Notes: generated by a model from the letters alone, not told the origin. Counted from the first letter of the stretch, positions 1 through 13,858 are shown. The stretch is DNA of 64,000 nucleotides from Flectonema sp. DT1601 (GCA_964019425.1 OZ025795.1:1120001-1184000), one strand, 5' to 3'. A program made the numbers and translations.

Positions 1-3000
1 AATGCTAAGAGGAACCCCCTATTAACACCTAAGACATCTAAACTGCAGCCCAGCCTATGCCCAATGCACTAACAGGTCATTCCCTCACACTCAGATCAAA
101 AAATCAAAGTTCAGAGTGCATCTTAGCGTGAATGAGAGAATTTCCTCCCGCTTATTTTGAACAAAAGGGATAGGAGAAGGGATAGAAAACGAACATAAAA
201 ATAAGATTCTAAGTGAGAAACACTTAGCAGAAACACTTAGCAGCTTTTAAGGAGCTGAAAAGCAAAAAAAAAATCTAAGTGAGAAACACTTAGTAGAAAC
301 AATTCGTAGCTAATTAAGCTGAAAATAAAAAAATAAAAAATTTCTAAGTGAGAAATACTTAGCAACTTTTAGAACAAATATTTCAGTAAATAACCTGTAA
401 TGATTAAACCATTACAGGTTTGATGTCAAAACTGACAAGGACTGAGTTGAATTACCAGGTGAGATTTGGACAGTTAGCTTTTGGCTAAGGCCCTCCCTGA
501 AGAGCAAGAACAGAAAAACTACTCACACCTGAAGAAAACATACACAAAGAACACACTGTAAGCTGTGTGTGTATTTTGTGTTTGTCACAACAGGAGAGAA
601 AAGAAAGAATGTCAAGGTTGGTCACCTTGCCTATCAACGCACAACATTGGTGGTCTCTACTAGACCCTGAGTGATCCCACTGGATCTCTCATCGTTCATA
701 GTACCCTGTGTGAAGTTATAAAATCAAAGGTAAACTATGAACTACAAATGACTTAGCCTGTTATTATAATGCCACAGGCAGGCCCTGCATTCAGCAACTA
801 TCCAGCAGTGCTTGGATGTCCTGATCTTCTTCTAAAAAAAAGAAAGAAAAACAAAACTGTAGCTGGGATCACTCAGGATCAACAGACTACCAATGCTACC
901 TGTTGTACTTGCTCACTATGGGGGGTGATGCCAAACACCCAGAAGTACTTAACTACTTTCCTTCTTGCTGCCCAGGAGTTTCTGACCAGAACTAATAGAA
1001 AATAAAAAGTAGATGGGAAACAATAAAAAGTAAAATGGATATAACTGAAGTTAAACAAGACAAATGAGGTAACAGACCAGAACAGAAAGAGGATTGTAAT
1101 AGAAGATTACAAATAAAAAAAAATGCAAGTATCAACACATAATCAAGATACACCAGCAGCTAACAAACAACATAAAATTGAAGATCAGTTGCCAGAGTAT
1201 TTCAACCATGGTAGAATACTCGCCCCTCTGGCAGGGATTATCCCAGACTTGTCCTTTAATCTAGTTGGACACCATGGCTTACAACCCTTCCAGAGGGAAG
1301 CACCATTATGACTTCTATTTTTTTTCTTCAAGAAAATCATAAGGTGGTAACAAAGAAAAATGCTAAGAGGAACCCCCTATTAACACCTAAGACATCTAAA
1401 CTGCAGCCCAGCCTATGCCCAATGCACTAACAGGTCATTCCCTCACACTCAGATCAAAAAATCAAAGTTCAGAGTGCATCTTAGCGTGAATGAGAGAATT
1501 TCCTCCCGCTTATTTTGAACAAAAGGGATAGGAGAAGGGATAGAAAACGAACATAAAAATAAGATTCTAAGTGAGAAACACTTAGCAGAAACACTTAGCA
1601 GCTTTTAAGGAGCTGAAAAGCAAAAAAAAAATCTAAGTGAGAAACACTTAGTAGAAACAATTCGTAGCTAATTAAGCTGAAAATAAAAAAATAAAAAATT
1701 TCTAAGTGAGAAATACTTAGCAACTTTTAGAACAAATATTTCAGTAAATAACCTGTAATGATTAAACCATTACAGGTTTGATGTCAAAACTGACAAGGAC
1801 TGAGTTGAATTACCAGGTGAGATTTGGACAGTTAGCTTTTGGCTAAGGCCCTCCCTGAAGAGCAAGAACAGAAAAACTACTCACACCTGAAGAAAACATA
1901 CACAAAGAACACACTGTAAGCTGTGTGTGTATTTTGTGTTTGTCACAACAGGAGAGAAAAGAAAGAATGTCAAGGTTGGTCACCTTGCCTATCAACGCAC
2001 AACATTGGTGGTCTCTACTAGACCCTGAGTGATCCCACTGGATCTCTCATCGTTCATAGTACCCTGTGTGAAGTTATAAAATCAAAGGTAAACTATGAAC
2101 TACAAATGACTTAGCCTGTTATTATAATGCCACAGGCAGGCCCTGCATTCAGCAACTATCCAGCAGTGCTTGGATGTCCTGATCTTCTTCTAAAAAAAAG
2201 AAAGAAAAACAAAACTGTAGCTGGGATCACTCAGGATCAACAGACTACCAATGCTACCTGTTGTACTTGCTCACTATGGGGGGTGATGCCAAACACCCAG
2301 AAGTACTTAACTACTTTCCTTCTTGCTGCCCAGGAGTTTCTGACCAGAACTAATAGAAAATAAAAAGTAGATGGGAAACAATAAAAAGTAAAATGGATAT
2401 AACTGAAGTTAAACAAGACAAATGAGGTAACAGACCAGAACAGAAAGAGGATTGTAATAGAAGATTACAAATAAAAAAAAATGCAAGTATCAACACATAA
2501 TCAAGATACACCAGCAGCTAACAAACAACATAAAATTGAAGATCAGTTGCCAGAGTATTTCAACCATGGTAGAATACTCGCCCCTCTGGCAGGGATTATC
2601 CCAGACTTGTCCTTTAATCTAGTTGGACACCATGGCTTACAACCCTTCCAGAGGGAAGCACCATTATGACTTCTATTTTTTTTCTTCAAGAAAATCATAA
2701 GGTGGTAACAAAGAAAAATGCTAAGAGGAACCCCCTATTAACACCTAAGACATCTAAACTGCAGCCCAGCCTATGCCCAATGCACTAACAGGTCATTCCC
2801 TCACACTCAGATCAAAAAATCAAAGTTCAGAGTGCATCTTAGCGTGAATGAGAGAATTTCCTCCCGCTTATTTTGAACAAAAGGGATAGGAGAAGGGATA
2901 GAAAACGAACATAAAAATAAGATTCTAAGTGAGAAACACTTAGCAGAAACACTTAGCAGCTTTTAAGGAGCTGAAAAGCAAAAAAAAAATCTAAGTGAGA

Positions 3001-6000
3001 AACACTTAGTAGAAACAATTCGTAGCTAATTAAGCTGAAAATAAAAAAATAAAAAATTTCTAAGTGAGAAATACTTAGCAACTTTTAGAACAAATATTTC
3101 AGTAAATAACCTGTAATGATTAAACCATTACAGGTTTGATGTCAAAACTGACAAGGACTGAGTTGAATTACCAGGTGAGATTTGGACAGTTAGCTTTTGG
3201 CTAAGGCCCTCCCTGAAGAGCAAGAACAGAAAAACTACTCACACCTGAAGAAAACATACACAAAGAACACACTGTAAGCTGTGTGTGTATTTTGTGTTTG
3301 TCACAACAGGAGAGAAAAGAAAGAATGTCAAGGTTGGTCACCTTGCCTATCAACGCACAACATTGGTGGTCTCTACTAGACCCTGAGTGATCCCACTGGA
3401 TCTCTCATCGTTCATAGTACCCTGTGTGAAGTTATAAAATCAAAGGTAAACTATGAACTACAAATGACTTAGCCTGTTATTATAATGCCACAGGCAGGCC
3501 CTGCATTCAGCAACTATCCAGCAGTGCTTGGATGTCCTGATCTTCTTCTAAAAAAAAGAAAGAAAAACAAAACTGTAGCTGGGATCACTCAGGATCAACA
3601 GACTACCAATGCTACCTGTTGTACTTGCTCACTATGGGGGGTGATGCCAAACACCCAGAAGTACTTAACTACTTTCCTTCTTGCTGCCCAGGAGTTTCTG
3701 ACCAGAACTAATAGAAAATAAAAAGTAGATGGGAAACAATAAAAAGTAAAATGGATATAACTGAAGTTAAACAAGACAAATGAGGTAACAGACCAGAACA
3801 GAAAGAGGATTGTAATAGAAGATTACAAATAAAAAAAAATGCAAGTATCAACACATAATCAAGATACACCAGCAGCTAACAAACAACATAAAATTGAAGA
3901 TCAGTTGCCAGAGTATTTCAACCATGGTAGAATACTCGCCCCTCTGGCAGGGATTATCCCAGACTTGTCCTTTAATCTAGTTGGACACCATGGCTTACAA
4001 CCCTTCCAGAGGGAAGCACCATTATGACTTCTATTTTTTTTCTTCAAGAAAATCATAAGGTGGTAACAAAGAAAAATGCTAAGAGGAACCCCCTATTAAC
4101 ACCTAAGACATCTAAACTGCAGCCCAGCCTATGCCCAATGCACTAACAGGTCATTCCCTCACACTCAGATCAAAAAATCAAAGTTCAGAGTGCATCTTAG
4201 CGTGAATGAGAGAATTTCCTCCCGCTTATTTTGAACAAAAGGGATAGGAGAAGGGATAGAAAACGAACATAAAAATAAGATTCTAAGTGAGAAACACTTA
4301 GCAGAAACACTTAGCAGCTTTTAAGGAGCTGAAAAGCAAAAAAAAAATCTAAGTGAGAAACACTTAGTAGAAACAATTCGTAGCTAATTAAGCTGAAAAT
4401 AAAAAAATAAAAAATTTCTAAGTGAGAAATACTTAGCAACTTTTAGAACAAATATTTCAGTAAATAACCTGTAATGATTAAACCATTACAGGTTTGATGT
4501 CAAAACTGACAAGGACTGAGTTGAATTACCAGGTGAGATTTGGACAGTTAGCTTTTGGCTAAGGCCCTCCCTGAAGAGCAAGAACAGAAAAACTACTCAC
4601 ACCTGAAGAAAACATACACAAAGAACACACTGTAAGCTGTGTGTGTATTTTGTGTTTGTCACAACAGGAGAGAAAAGAAAGAATGTCAAGGTTGGTCACC
4701 TTGCCTATCAACGCACAACATTGGTGGTCTCTACTAGACCCTGAGTGATCCCACTGGATCTCTCATCGTTCATAGTACCCTGTGTGAAGTTATAAAATCA
4801 AAGGTAAACTATGAACTACAAATGACTTAGCCTGTTATTATAATGCCACAGGCAGGCCCTGCATTCAGCAACTATCCAGCAGTGCTTGGATGTCCTGATC
4901 TTCTTCTAAAAAAAAGAAAGAAAAACAAAACTGTAGCTGGGATCACTCAGGATCAACAGACTACCAATGCTACCTGTTGTACTTGCTCACTATGGGGGGT
5001 GATGCCAAACACCCAGAAGTACTTAACTACTTTCCTTCTTGCTGCCCAGGAGTTTCTGACCAGAACTAATAGAAAATAAAAAGTAGATGGGAAACAATAA
5101 AAAGTAAAATGGATATAACTGAAGTTAAACAAGACAAATGAGGTAACAGACCAGAACAGAAAGAGGATTGTAATAGAAGATTACAAATAAAAAAAAATGC
5201 AAGTATCAACACATAATCAAGATACACCAGCAGCTAACAAACAACATAAAATTGAAGATCAGTTGCCAGAGTATTTCAACCATGGTAGAATACTCGCCCC
5301 TCTGGCAGGGATTATCCCAGACTTGTCCTTTAATCTAGTTGGACACCATGGCTTACAACCCTTCCAGAGGGAAGCACCATTATGACTTCTATTTTTTTTC
5401 TTCAAGAAAATCATAAGGTGGTAACAAAGAAAAATGCTAAGAGGAACCCCCTATTAACACCTAAGACATCTAAACTGCAGCCCAGCCTATGCCCAATGCA
5501 CTAACAGGTCATTCCCTCACACTCAGATCAAAAAATCAAAGTTCAGAGTGCATCTTAGCGTGAATGAGAGAATTTCCTCCCGCTTATTTTGAACAAAAGG
5601 GATAGGAGAAGGGATAGAAAACGAACATAAAAATAAGATTCTAAGTGAGAAACACTTAGCAGAAACACTTAGCAGCTTTTAAGGAGCTGAAAAGCAAAAA
5701 AAAAATCTAAGTGAGAAACACTTAGTAGAAACAATTCGTAGCTAATTAAGCTGAAAATAAAAAAATAAAAAATTTCTAAGTGAGAAATACTTAGCAACTT
5801 TTAGAACAAATATTTCAGTAAATAACCTGTAATGATTAAACCATTACAGGTTTGATGTCAAAACTGACAAGGACTGAGTTGAATTACCAGGTGAGATTTG
5901 GACAGTTAGCTTTTGGCTAAGGCCCTCCCTGAAGAGCAAGAACAGAAAAACTACTCACACCTGAAGAAAACATACACAAAGAACACACTGTAAGCTGTGT

Positions 6001-6936
6001 GTGTATTTTGTGTTTGTCACAACAGGAGAGAAAAGAAAGAATGTCAAGGTTGGTCACCTTGCCTATCAACGCACAACATTGGTGGTCTCTACTAGACCCT
6101 GAGTGATCCCACTGGATCTCTCATCGTTCATAGTACCCTGTGTGAAGTTATAAAATCAAAGGTAAACTATGAACTACAAATGACTTAGCCTGTTATTATA
6201 ATGCCACAGGCAGGCCCTGCATTCAGCAACTATCCAGCAGTGCTTGGATGTCCTGATCTTCTTCTAAAAAAAAGAAAGAAAAACAAAACTGTAGCTGGGA
6301 TCACTCAGGATCAACAGACTACCAATGCTACCTGTTGTACTTGCTCACTATGGGGGGTGATGCCAAACACCCAGAAGTACTTAACTACTTTCCTTCTTGC
6401 TGCCCAGGAGTTTCTGACCAGAACTAATAGAAAATAAAAAGTAGATGGGAAACAATAAAAAGTAAAATGGATATAACTGAAGTTAAACAAGACAAATGAG
6501 GTAACAGACCAGAACAGAAAGAGGATTGTAATAGAAGATTACAAATAAAAAAAAATGCAAGTATCAACACATAATCAAGATACACCAGCAGCTAACAAAC
6601 AACATAAAATTGAAGATCAGTTGCCAGAGTATTTCAACCATGGTAGAATACTCGCCCCTCTGGCAGGGATTATCCCAGACTTGTCCTTTAATCTAGTTGG
6701 ACACCATGGCTTACAACCCTTCCAGAGGGAAGCACCATTATGACTTCTATTTTTTTTCTTCAAGAAAATCATAAGGTGGTAACAAAGAAAAATGCTAAGA
6801 GGAACCCCCTATTAACACCTAAGACATCTAAACTGCAGCCCAGCCTATGCCCAATGCACTAACAGGTCATTCCCTCACACTCAGATCAAAAAATCAAAGT
6901 TCAGAGTGCATCTTAGCGTGAATGAGAGAATTTCCT
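1..6936 (+). repeat. Family B tandem array, left block
   Basis: A 1358 bp unit repeats head to tail. Taking the start at the GTTGAATT motif, units begin at 446, 1804, 3162, 4520 and 5878; bases 1-445 are the end of an earlier unit and the last is cut at 6936 by a family A insertion. The units look identical by eye. Each holds the conserved stem-loop (446-505 in the first), an inverted repeat AACCTGTAATG/CATTACAGGTT (about 401-421), and three CTAAGTG-AGAAA-CACTTAG-type hairpins. Frames of 78 and 62 codons recur in every unit, but they have no recognisable domain, so I treat the unit as non-coding. The stem-loop lies at the 3' end if the unit is read on the minus strand. Confidence 0.95.
446..505 (-). 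other. Family B terminal stem-loop (type example)
   Basis: Read on the minus strand, this segment has GGGC, one spacer base, stem TTAGC, loop CAAAA, stem GCTAA, then GTCC, and ends near GGTAATTCAAC. GGGC and GTCC can pair with one G-U wobble. The same module starts or ends every B copy: 1804, 3162, 4520, 5878, 9012, 10370, 11728, 12637, about 25096, 53985 and 60989 in this orientation, and about 37470-37530, 40190-40252, 41545-41609 and 61776-61815 inverted. Families A and C carry the same architecture with different stem bases. Confidence 0.8.
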
Positions 6937-7272
6937 ATGTCGATTACTTTCTATTTTCCGTCCTAGTCAAGACGCTAAACTGATTGTTTTTTTTTCAAAA
7001 TTAATAAAAAAGAATAAAAAAAAACAAAAAAAAAAAGAATAAACAATGTTATCATTGTTTTTTTTTTATCGTTCGACTTTGTCGACTAATTTTTATTTTC
7101 CGTTTTTTTTTCTTTAAAAATAAATAAAAAGAATTTAAAAAAAAAAAAAATAAAAGAATAAACAATGTTATCATTGTTTTTTTTTTATCGATCGACTATG
7201 TCGATCACTTTCTATTTTCCGTCCTGGTCAAGACGCTAAACTGATTGTTTTTTCTTTAAAATAATAAAAAGG

Positions 7273-7309
<37 letters not shown>

Positions 7310-8713
7310 ATAAACAATGTTATCATTGTTTTTTATCGATCGACTATGTCGATCACTTTCTATTTTCCGTCCTGGTCAAGACGCTAAACTGATTGTTTTT
7401 TCTTTAAAAAATAATTAAAAGGTTTAAAAAAAAATAAAAAAAAAAAAAAAAAAAGAATAAACAATGTTATCATTGTTTTTTTATCGATCGACTATGTCGA
7501 TCACTTCCAATTTTCCGTCCTGGTCAGGACGCTAAACTGATTGTTTTTTCTTTAAAAATAAATAAAAAGAATAAAAAAAAAAAAAAAAAAAAAAAAGGAA
7601 TAAACAATGTTATCATTGTTTTTTTTTTATCGATCGACTATGTCGATTACTTTCTATTTTCCGCCCTGGTCAAGACGCTAAACTGATTGTTTTTTCTTTA
7701 AAATAATTAAAAGGATTTAAAAAAAAAAAAAAAAAAAAAAAAGAATAAACAATGTTATCATTGTTTTTTTTCTATCGATCGACTATGTCGATCACTTTCA
7801 ATTTTCCGTCCTGGTCAGGTCGCTAAACTGATTGTTTCTTCTTTAAAAATAAATAAAAAGAATAAAAAAAAAAAAAAAAAAAAAGGAATAAACAATGTTA
7901 TCATTGTTTTTTTTCTATCGATCGACTATGTCGATCACTTTCAATTTTCCGTCCTGGTCAGGACGCTAAACTGATTGTTTTTTCTTTAAAAATAAATAAA
8001 AAGAATAAAAAAAAAAAAAAAAAAAAAAAAGAATAAACAATGTTATCATTGTTTTTTTTCTATCGATCGACTATGTCGATTAATTTCTATTTTCCGTCCT
8101 GATCGAGACGCTAAACTGATTGTTTCCCTTTTTTAAATAATAAATAAAAAAAAAAAAAAAAAAAAAAGAATAAACAATGTTATCATTGTTTTTTTTCTAT
8201 CGATCGACTATGTCGATTAATTTCTATTTTCCGTCCTGATCGAGACGCTAAACTGATTGTTTCCCTTTTTTAAATAATAAATAAAAAAAAAAATAAAAAA
8301 AAAAAAAAAAAAAAAGAGCATCTCCCTGCTATCCTCATATCCCCACAATAATATTATACCTTTTCATTTTCTCTTTCCTTTTCTGGTCTTTTTTTTTTCT
8401 TTTTTTCCTTTTTCATACAACGTTTTTTATTTATATTTTATTTTTTTTTTTTTTTTTCATGTTTGATTATTTCCTCTTCATATTTTTTTTCTATTCTTTC
8501 TTTTTTTTTTTTTTTTTTTTTTCTCTACCTCTCTCTTAATTCTGTTCGTTTCTTTGAAACGAAAATTCATTTGAATATTATTCCTTGGTCAGCAACCATC
8601 ATTGTCGCCCTTTGGGCCTGTTAAAAAAAAAAAAAAATAAAAAGAAAGTTTACATCGGGAATAGGGCAGGAGCCAAAAGCTCCCAGTCCGTTACTTCCCA
8701 CCTTTTCGAAATT
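6937..8713 (+). mobile_element. 5'-truncated family A copy inside a B unit
   Basis: About 1776 bp interrupt a B unit between GAGAATTTCCT and CCGCTTATTTTG, sequences that are adjacent in the other units. The insert holds only the right part of family A: about ten satellite monomers (6937-8315), then the tail from GAGCATCTCCCTGC (8317) to the 3' end CGAAATTC. It has no ORF and no poly(A). One or two target bases are missing and I see no target duplication. Constant 3' end with a missing 5' part is the pattern of target-primed reverse transcription. Confidence 0.85.
8317..8713 (+). repeat. Family A tail domain (type example)
   Basis: This ~400 bp 3' domain is found in every A copy: 8317-8713, 20446-20852, 26294-26695 (reverse), 35702-36099, 50246-51449 (with an insertion), 53139-53540 and 57734-58139. 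It runs from a pyrimidine-rich stretch through a GCCC-TTT-GGGC hairpin (about 8610) to the terminal stem-loop GGAGC-CAAAA-GCTCC and CGAAATTC. The outer stem is GGGAA with TTCCC. The copy at 53139-53540 shows that this domain alone can move. Confidence 0.85.
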
Positions 8714-11700
8714 CCGCTTATTTTGAACAAAAGGGATAGGAGAAGGGATAGAAAACGAACATAAAAATAAGATTCTAAGTGAGAAACACTTAGCAGAAAC
8801 ACTTAGCAGCTTTTAAGGAGCTGAAAAGCAAAAAAAAAATCTAAGTGAGAAACACTTAGTAGAAACAATTCGTAGCTAATTAAGCTGAAAATAAAAAAAT
8901 AAAAAATTTCTAAGTGAGAAATACTTAGCAACTTTTAGAACAAATATTTCAGTAAATAACCTGTAATGATTAAACCATTACAGGTTTGATGTCAAAACTG
9001 ACAAGGACTGAGTTGAATTACCAGGTGAGATTTGGACAGTTAGCTTTTGGCTAAGGCCCTCCCTGAAGAGCAAGAACAGAAAAACTACTCACACCTGAAG
9101 AAAACATACACAAAGAACACACTGTAAGCTGTGTGTGTATTTTGTGTTTGTCACAACAGGAGAGAAAAGAAAGAATGTCAAGGTTGGTCACCTTGCCTAT
9201 CAACGCACAACATTGGTGGTCTCTACTAGACCCTGAGTGATCCCACTGGATCTCTCATCGTTCATAGTACCCTGTGTGAAGTTATAAAATCAAAGGTAAA
9301 CTATGAACTACAAATGACTTAGCCTGTTATTATAATGCCACAGGCAGGCCCTGCATTCAGCAACTATCCAGCAGTGCTTGGATGTCCTGATCTTCTTCTA
9401 AAAAAAAGAAAGAAAAACAAAACTGTAGCTGGGATCACTCAGGATCAACAGACTACCAATGCTACCTGTTGTACTTGCTCACTATGGGGGGTGATGCCAA
9501 ACACCCAGAAGTACTTAACTACTTTCCTTCTTGCTGCCCAGGAGTTTCTGACCAGAACTAATAGAAAATAAAAAGTAGATGGGAAACAATAAAAAGTAAA
9601 ATGGATATAACTGAAGTTAAACAAGACAAATGAGGTAACAGACCAGAACAGAAAGAGGATTGTAATAGAAGATTACAAATAAAAAAAAATGCAAGTATCA
9701 ACACATAATCAAGATACACCAGCAGCTAACAAACAACATAAAATTGAAGATCAGTTGCCAGAGTATTTCAACCATGGTAGAATACTCGCCCCTCTGGCAG
9801 GGATTATCCCAGACTTGTCCTTTAATCTAGTTGGACACCATGGCTTACAACCCTTCCAGAGGGAAGCACCATTATGACTTCTATTTTTTTTCTTCAAGAA
9901 AATCATAAGGTGGTAACAAAGAAAAATGCTAAGAGGAACCCCCTATTAACACCTAAGACATCTAAACTGCAGCCCAGCCTATGCCCAATGCACTAACAGG
10001 TCATTCCCTCACACTCAGATCAAAAAATCAAAGTTCAGAGTGCATCTTAGCGTGAATGAGAGAATTTCCTCCCGCTTATTTTGAACAAAAGGGATAGGAG
10101 AAGGGATAGAAAACGAACATAAAAATAAGATTCTAAGTGAGAAACACTTAGCAGAAACACTTAGCAGCTTTTAAGGAGCTGAAAAGCAAAAAAAAAATCT
10201 AAGTGAGAAACACTTAGTAGAAACAATTCGTAGCTAATTAAGCTGAAAATAAAAAAATAAAAAATTTCTAAGTGAGAAATACTTAGCAACTTTTAGAACA
10301 AATATTTCAGTAAATAACCTGTAATGATTAAACCATTACAGGTTTGATGTCAAAACTGACAAGGACTGAGTTGAATTACCAGGTGAGATTTGGACAGTTA
10401 GCTTTTGGCTAAGGCCCTCCCTGAAGAGCAAGAACAGAAAAACTACTCACACCTGAAGAAAACATACACAAAGAACACACTGTAAGCTGTGTGTGTATTT
10501 TGTGTTTGTCACAACAGGAGAGAAAAGAAAGAATGTCAAGGTTGGTCACCTTGCCTATCAACGCACAACATTGGTGGTCTCTACTAGACCCTGAGTGATC
10601 CCACTGGATCTCTCATCGTTCATAGTACCCTGTGTGAAGTTATAAAATCAAAGGTAAACTATGAACTACAAATGACTTAGCCTGTTATTATAATGCCACA
10701 GGCAGGCCCTGCATTCAGCAACTATCCAGCAGTGCTTGGATGTCCTGATCTTCTTCTAAAAAAAAGAAAGAAAAACAAAACTGTAGCTGGGATCACTCAG
10801 GATCAACAGACTACCAATGCTACCTGTTGTACTTGCTCACTATGGGGGGTGATGCCAAACACCCAGAAGTACTTAACTACTTTCCTTCTTGCTGCCCAGG
10901 AGTTTCTGACCAGAACTAATAGAAAATAAAAAGTAGATGGGAAACAATAAAAAGTAAAATGGATATAACTGAAGTTAAACAAGACAAATGAGGTAACAGA
11001 CCAGAACAGAAAGAGGATTGTAATAGAAGATTACAAATAAAAAAAAATGCAAGTATCAACACATAATCAAGATACACCAGCAGCTAACAAACAACATAAA
11101 ATTGAAGATCAGTTGCCAGAGTATTTCAACCATGGTAGAATACTCGCCCCTCTGGCAGGGATTATCCCAGACTTGTCCTTTAATCTAGTTGGACACCATG
11201 GCTTACAACCCTTCCAGAGGGAAGCACCATTATGACTTCTATTTTTTTTCTTCAAGAAAATCATAAGGTGGTAACAAAGAAAAATGCTAAGAGGAACCCC
11301 CTATTAACACCTAAGACATCTAAACTGCAGCCCAGCCTATGCCCAATGCACTAACAGGTCATTCCCTCACACTCAGATCAAAAAATCAAAGTTCAGAGTG
11401 CATCTTAGCGTGAATGAGAGAATTTCCTCCCGCTTATTTTGAACAAAAGGGATAGGAGAAGGGATAGAAAACGAACATAAAAATAAGATTCTAAGTGAGA
11501 AACACTTAGCAGAAACACTTAGCAGCTTTTAAGGAGCTGAAAAGCAAAAAAAAAATCTAAGTGAGAAACACTTAGTAGAAACAATTCGTAGCTAATTAAG
11601 CTGAAAATAAAAAAATAAAAAATTTCTAAGTGAGAAATACTTAGCAACTTTTAGAACAAATATTTCAGTAAATAACCTGTAATGATTAAACCATTACAGG

Positions 11701-12636
11701 TTTGATGTCAAAACTGACAAGGACTGAGTTGAATTACCAGGTGAGATTTGGACAGTTAGCTTTTGGCTAAGGCCCTCCCTGAAGAGCAAGAACAGAAAAA
11801 CTACTCACACCTGAAGAAAACATACACAAAGAACACACTGTAAGCTGTGTGTGTATTTTGTGTTTGTCACAACAGGAGAGAAAAGAAAGAATGTCAAGGT
11901 TGGTCACCTTGCCTATCAACGCACAACATTGGTGGTCTCTACTAGACCCTGAGTGATCCCACTGGATCTCTCATCGTTCATAGTACCCTGTGTGAAGTTA
12001 TAAAATCAAAGGTAAACTATGAACTACAAATGACTTAGCCTGTTATTATAATGCCACAGGCAGGCCCTGCATTCAGCAACTATCCAGCAGTGCTTGGATG
12101 TCCTGATCTTCTTCTAAAAAAAAGAAAGAAAAACAAAACTGTAGCTGGGATCACTCAGGATCAACAGACTACCAATGCTACCTGTTGTACTTGCTCACTA
12201 TGGGGGGTGATGCCAAACACCCAGAAGTACTAAACTGCTTTCCTTCTTGCTGCCCAGGAGTTTCTGACCAGAACTAATAGAAAATAAAAAGTAGATGGGA
12301 AACAATAAAAAGTAAAATGGATATAACTGAAGTTAAACAAGACAAATGAAGTAACAGACCAGAACAGAAAGAGGATTGTAATAGAAGATTACAAATAAAA
12401 AAATGCAAGTATCAACACATAATCAAGATACACCAGCAGCTAACAAACAACATAAAATTGAAGATCAGTTGCCAGAGTATTTCAACCATGGTAGAATACT
12501 CGCCCCTCTGGCAGGGATTATCCCAGACTTGTCCTTTAATTTAGTTGGACACCATGGCTTACAACCCTTCCAGAGGGAAGCACCATTATGACTTCTAATT
12601 TTTTTCTTCAAGAAAATCATAAGGTGGGAACAAAGG
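8714..12636 (+). repeat. Family B tandem array, middle block
   Basis: The interrupted unit resumes at 8714, followed by units starting at 9012, 10370 and 11728. The first two keep the 1358 bp period and match the left block. The unit at 11728 is only 909 bp: it stops at GTGGGAACAAAG and the next begins with GTTGAATT, so about 450 bp with the CTAAGTG hairpins and the AACCTGTAATG palindrome are absent. From about 12230 the sequence changes to a second variant (AAACTGC for TAACTAC, AATTTAG for AATCTAG), which marks a subfamily boundary inside the array. Confidence 0.93.
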
Positions 12637-13858
12637 GTTGAATTACCAGGTGAGATTTGGACAGTTAGCTTTTGGCTAAGGCCCTCCCTGAAGAGCAAGA
12701 ACAGAAAAACTACTCACACCTGAAGAAAACATACACAAAGAACACACTGTAAGCTGTGTGTGTATTTTGTGTTTGTCACAACAGGAGAGAAAAGAAAGAA
12801 TGTCAAGGTTGGTCACCTTGCCTATCAACGCACAACATTGGTGGTCTCTACTAGACCCTGAGTGATCCCACTGGATCTCTCATCGTTCATAGTACCCTGT
12901 GTGAAGTTATAAAATCAAAGGTAAACTATGAACTACAAATGACTTAGCCTGTTATTATAATGCCACAGGCAGGCCCTGCATTCAGCAACTATCCAGCAGT
13001 GCTTGGATGTCCTGATCTTCTTCTAAAAAAAAGAAAGAAAAACAAAACTGTAGCTGGGATCACTCAGGATCAACAGACTACCAATGCTACCTGTTGTACT
13101 TGCTCACTATGGGGGGTGATGCCAAACACCCAGAAGTACTAAACTGCTTTCCTTCTTGCTGCCCAGGAGTTTCTGACCAGAACTAATAGAAAATAAAAAG
13201 TAGATGGGAAACAATAAAAAGTAAAATGGATATAACTGAAGTTAAACAAGACAAATGAAGTAACAGACCAGAACAGAAAGAGGATTGTAATAGAAGATTA
13301 CAAATAAAAAAATGCAAGTATCAACACATAATCAAGATACACCAGCAGCTAACAAACAACATAAAATTGAAGATCAGTTGCCAGAGTATTTCAACCATGG
13401 TAGAATACTCGCCCCTCTGGCAGGGATTATCCCAGACTTGTCCTTTAATTTAGTTGGACACCATGGCTTACAACCCTTCCAGAGGGAAGCACCATTATGA
13501 CTTCTAATTTTTTTCTTCAAGAAAATCATAAGGTGGGAACAAAGAAAAATGCTAAGAGGAACCCCTTATTAACACCTAAGACATCTAAACTGCAGCCCAG
13601 CTTATGCCCAATGCACTAACAGGTCATTCCCTCACACTCAGATCAAAAAATCAAAGTTCAGAGTGCATCTTAGCGTGAATGAGAGAATTTCCTCCCGCTT
13701 TTTTTGAACAAAAGGGATAGGAGAAGGGATAGAAAACGAACATAACAATAAGATTCTAAGTGAGAAACACTTAGCAGAAACACTTAGCAGCTTTTAAGGA
13801 GCTGAAAAGCAAAAAAAATATCTAAGTGAGAAACACTTAGTAGAAACAATTTGTAGCT
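12637..13858 (+). repeat. Family B unit, second variant, cut by family A copy 1
   Basis: This unit of the second B variant runs from GTTGAATTACC to TTTGTAGCT, where family A copy 1 is inserted. The rest of the unit resumes as TTAAGCTGAAAAT at 20853. Uninterrupted units read TAGCTAATTAAGCTG here, so two bases were lost and none duplicated. The same variant is found at 25091-26085. Confidence 0.92.

Noticed and set aside
446-505. Spliced-leader RNA gene array, suggested by the tandem 1.35 kb units and AGCCAAAAGCT
   Set aside because: The similarity to dinoflagellate leader sequence is limited to a few bases and there is no GT donor at the right place.
769-1311. Recurring 78- and 62-codon frames in every B unit
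   Set aside because: They recur only because the unit is repeated. The second variant shortens the first to 60 codons, there is no known domain, and conserved parts of the unit are palindromes outside these frames.
446-1803. Hammerhead ribozyme (retrozyme-like) in B or C
   Set aside because: I found no CTGATGA core paired with a suitable GAAA in either strand of the units.
1-13858. B units as long terminal repeats of an LTR element
   Set aside because: No coding body lies between units, no primer site or polypurine tract was seen, and insertions lack the short target duplication expected.
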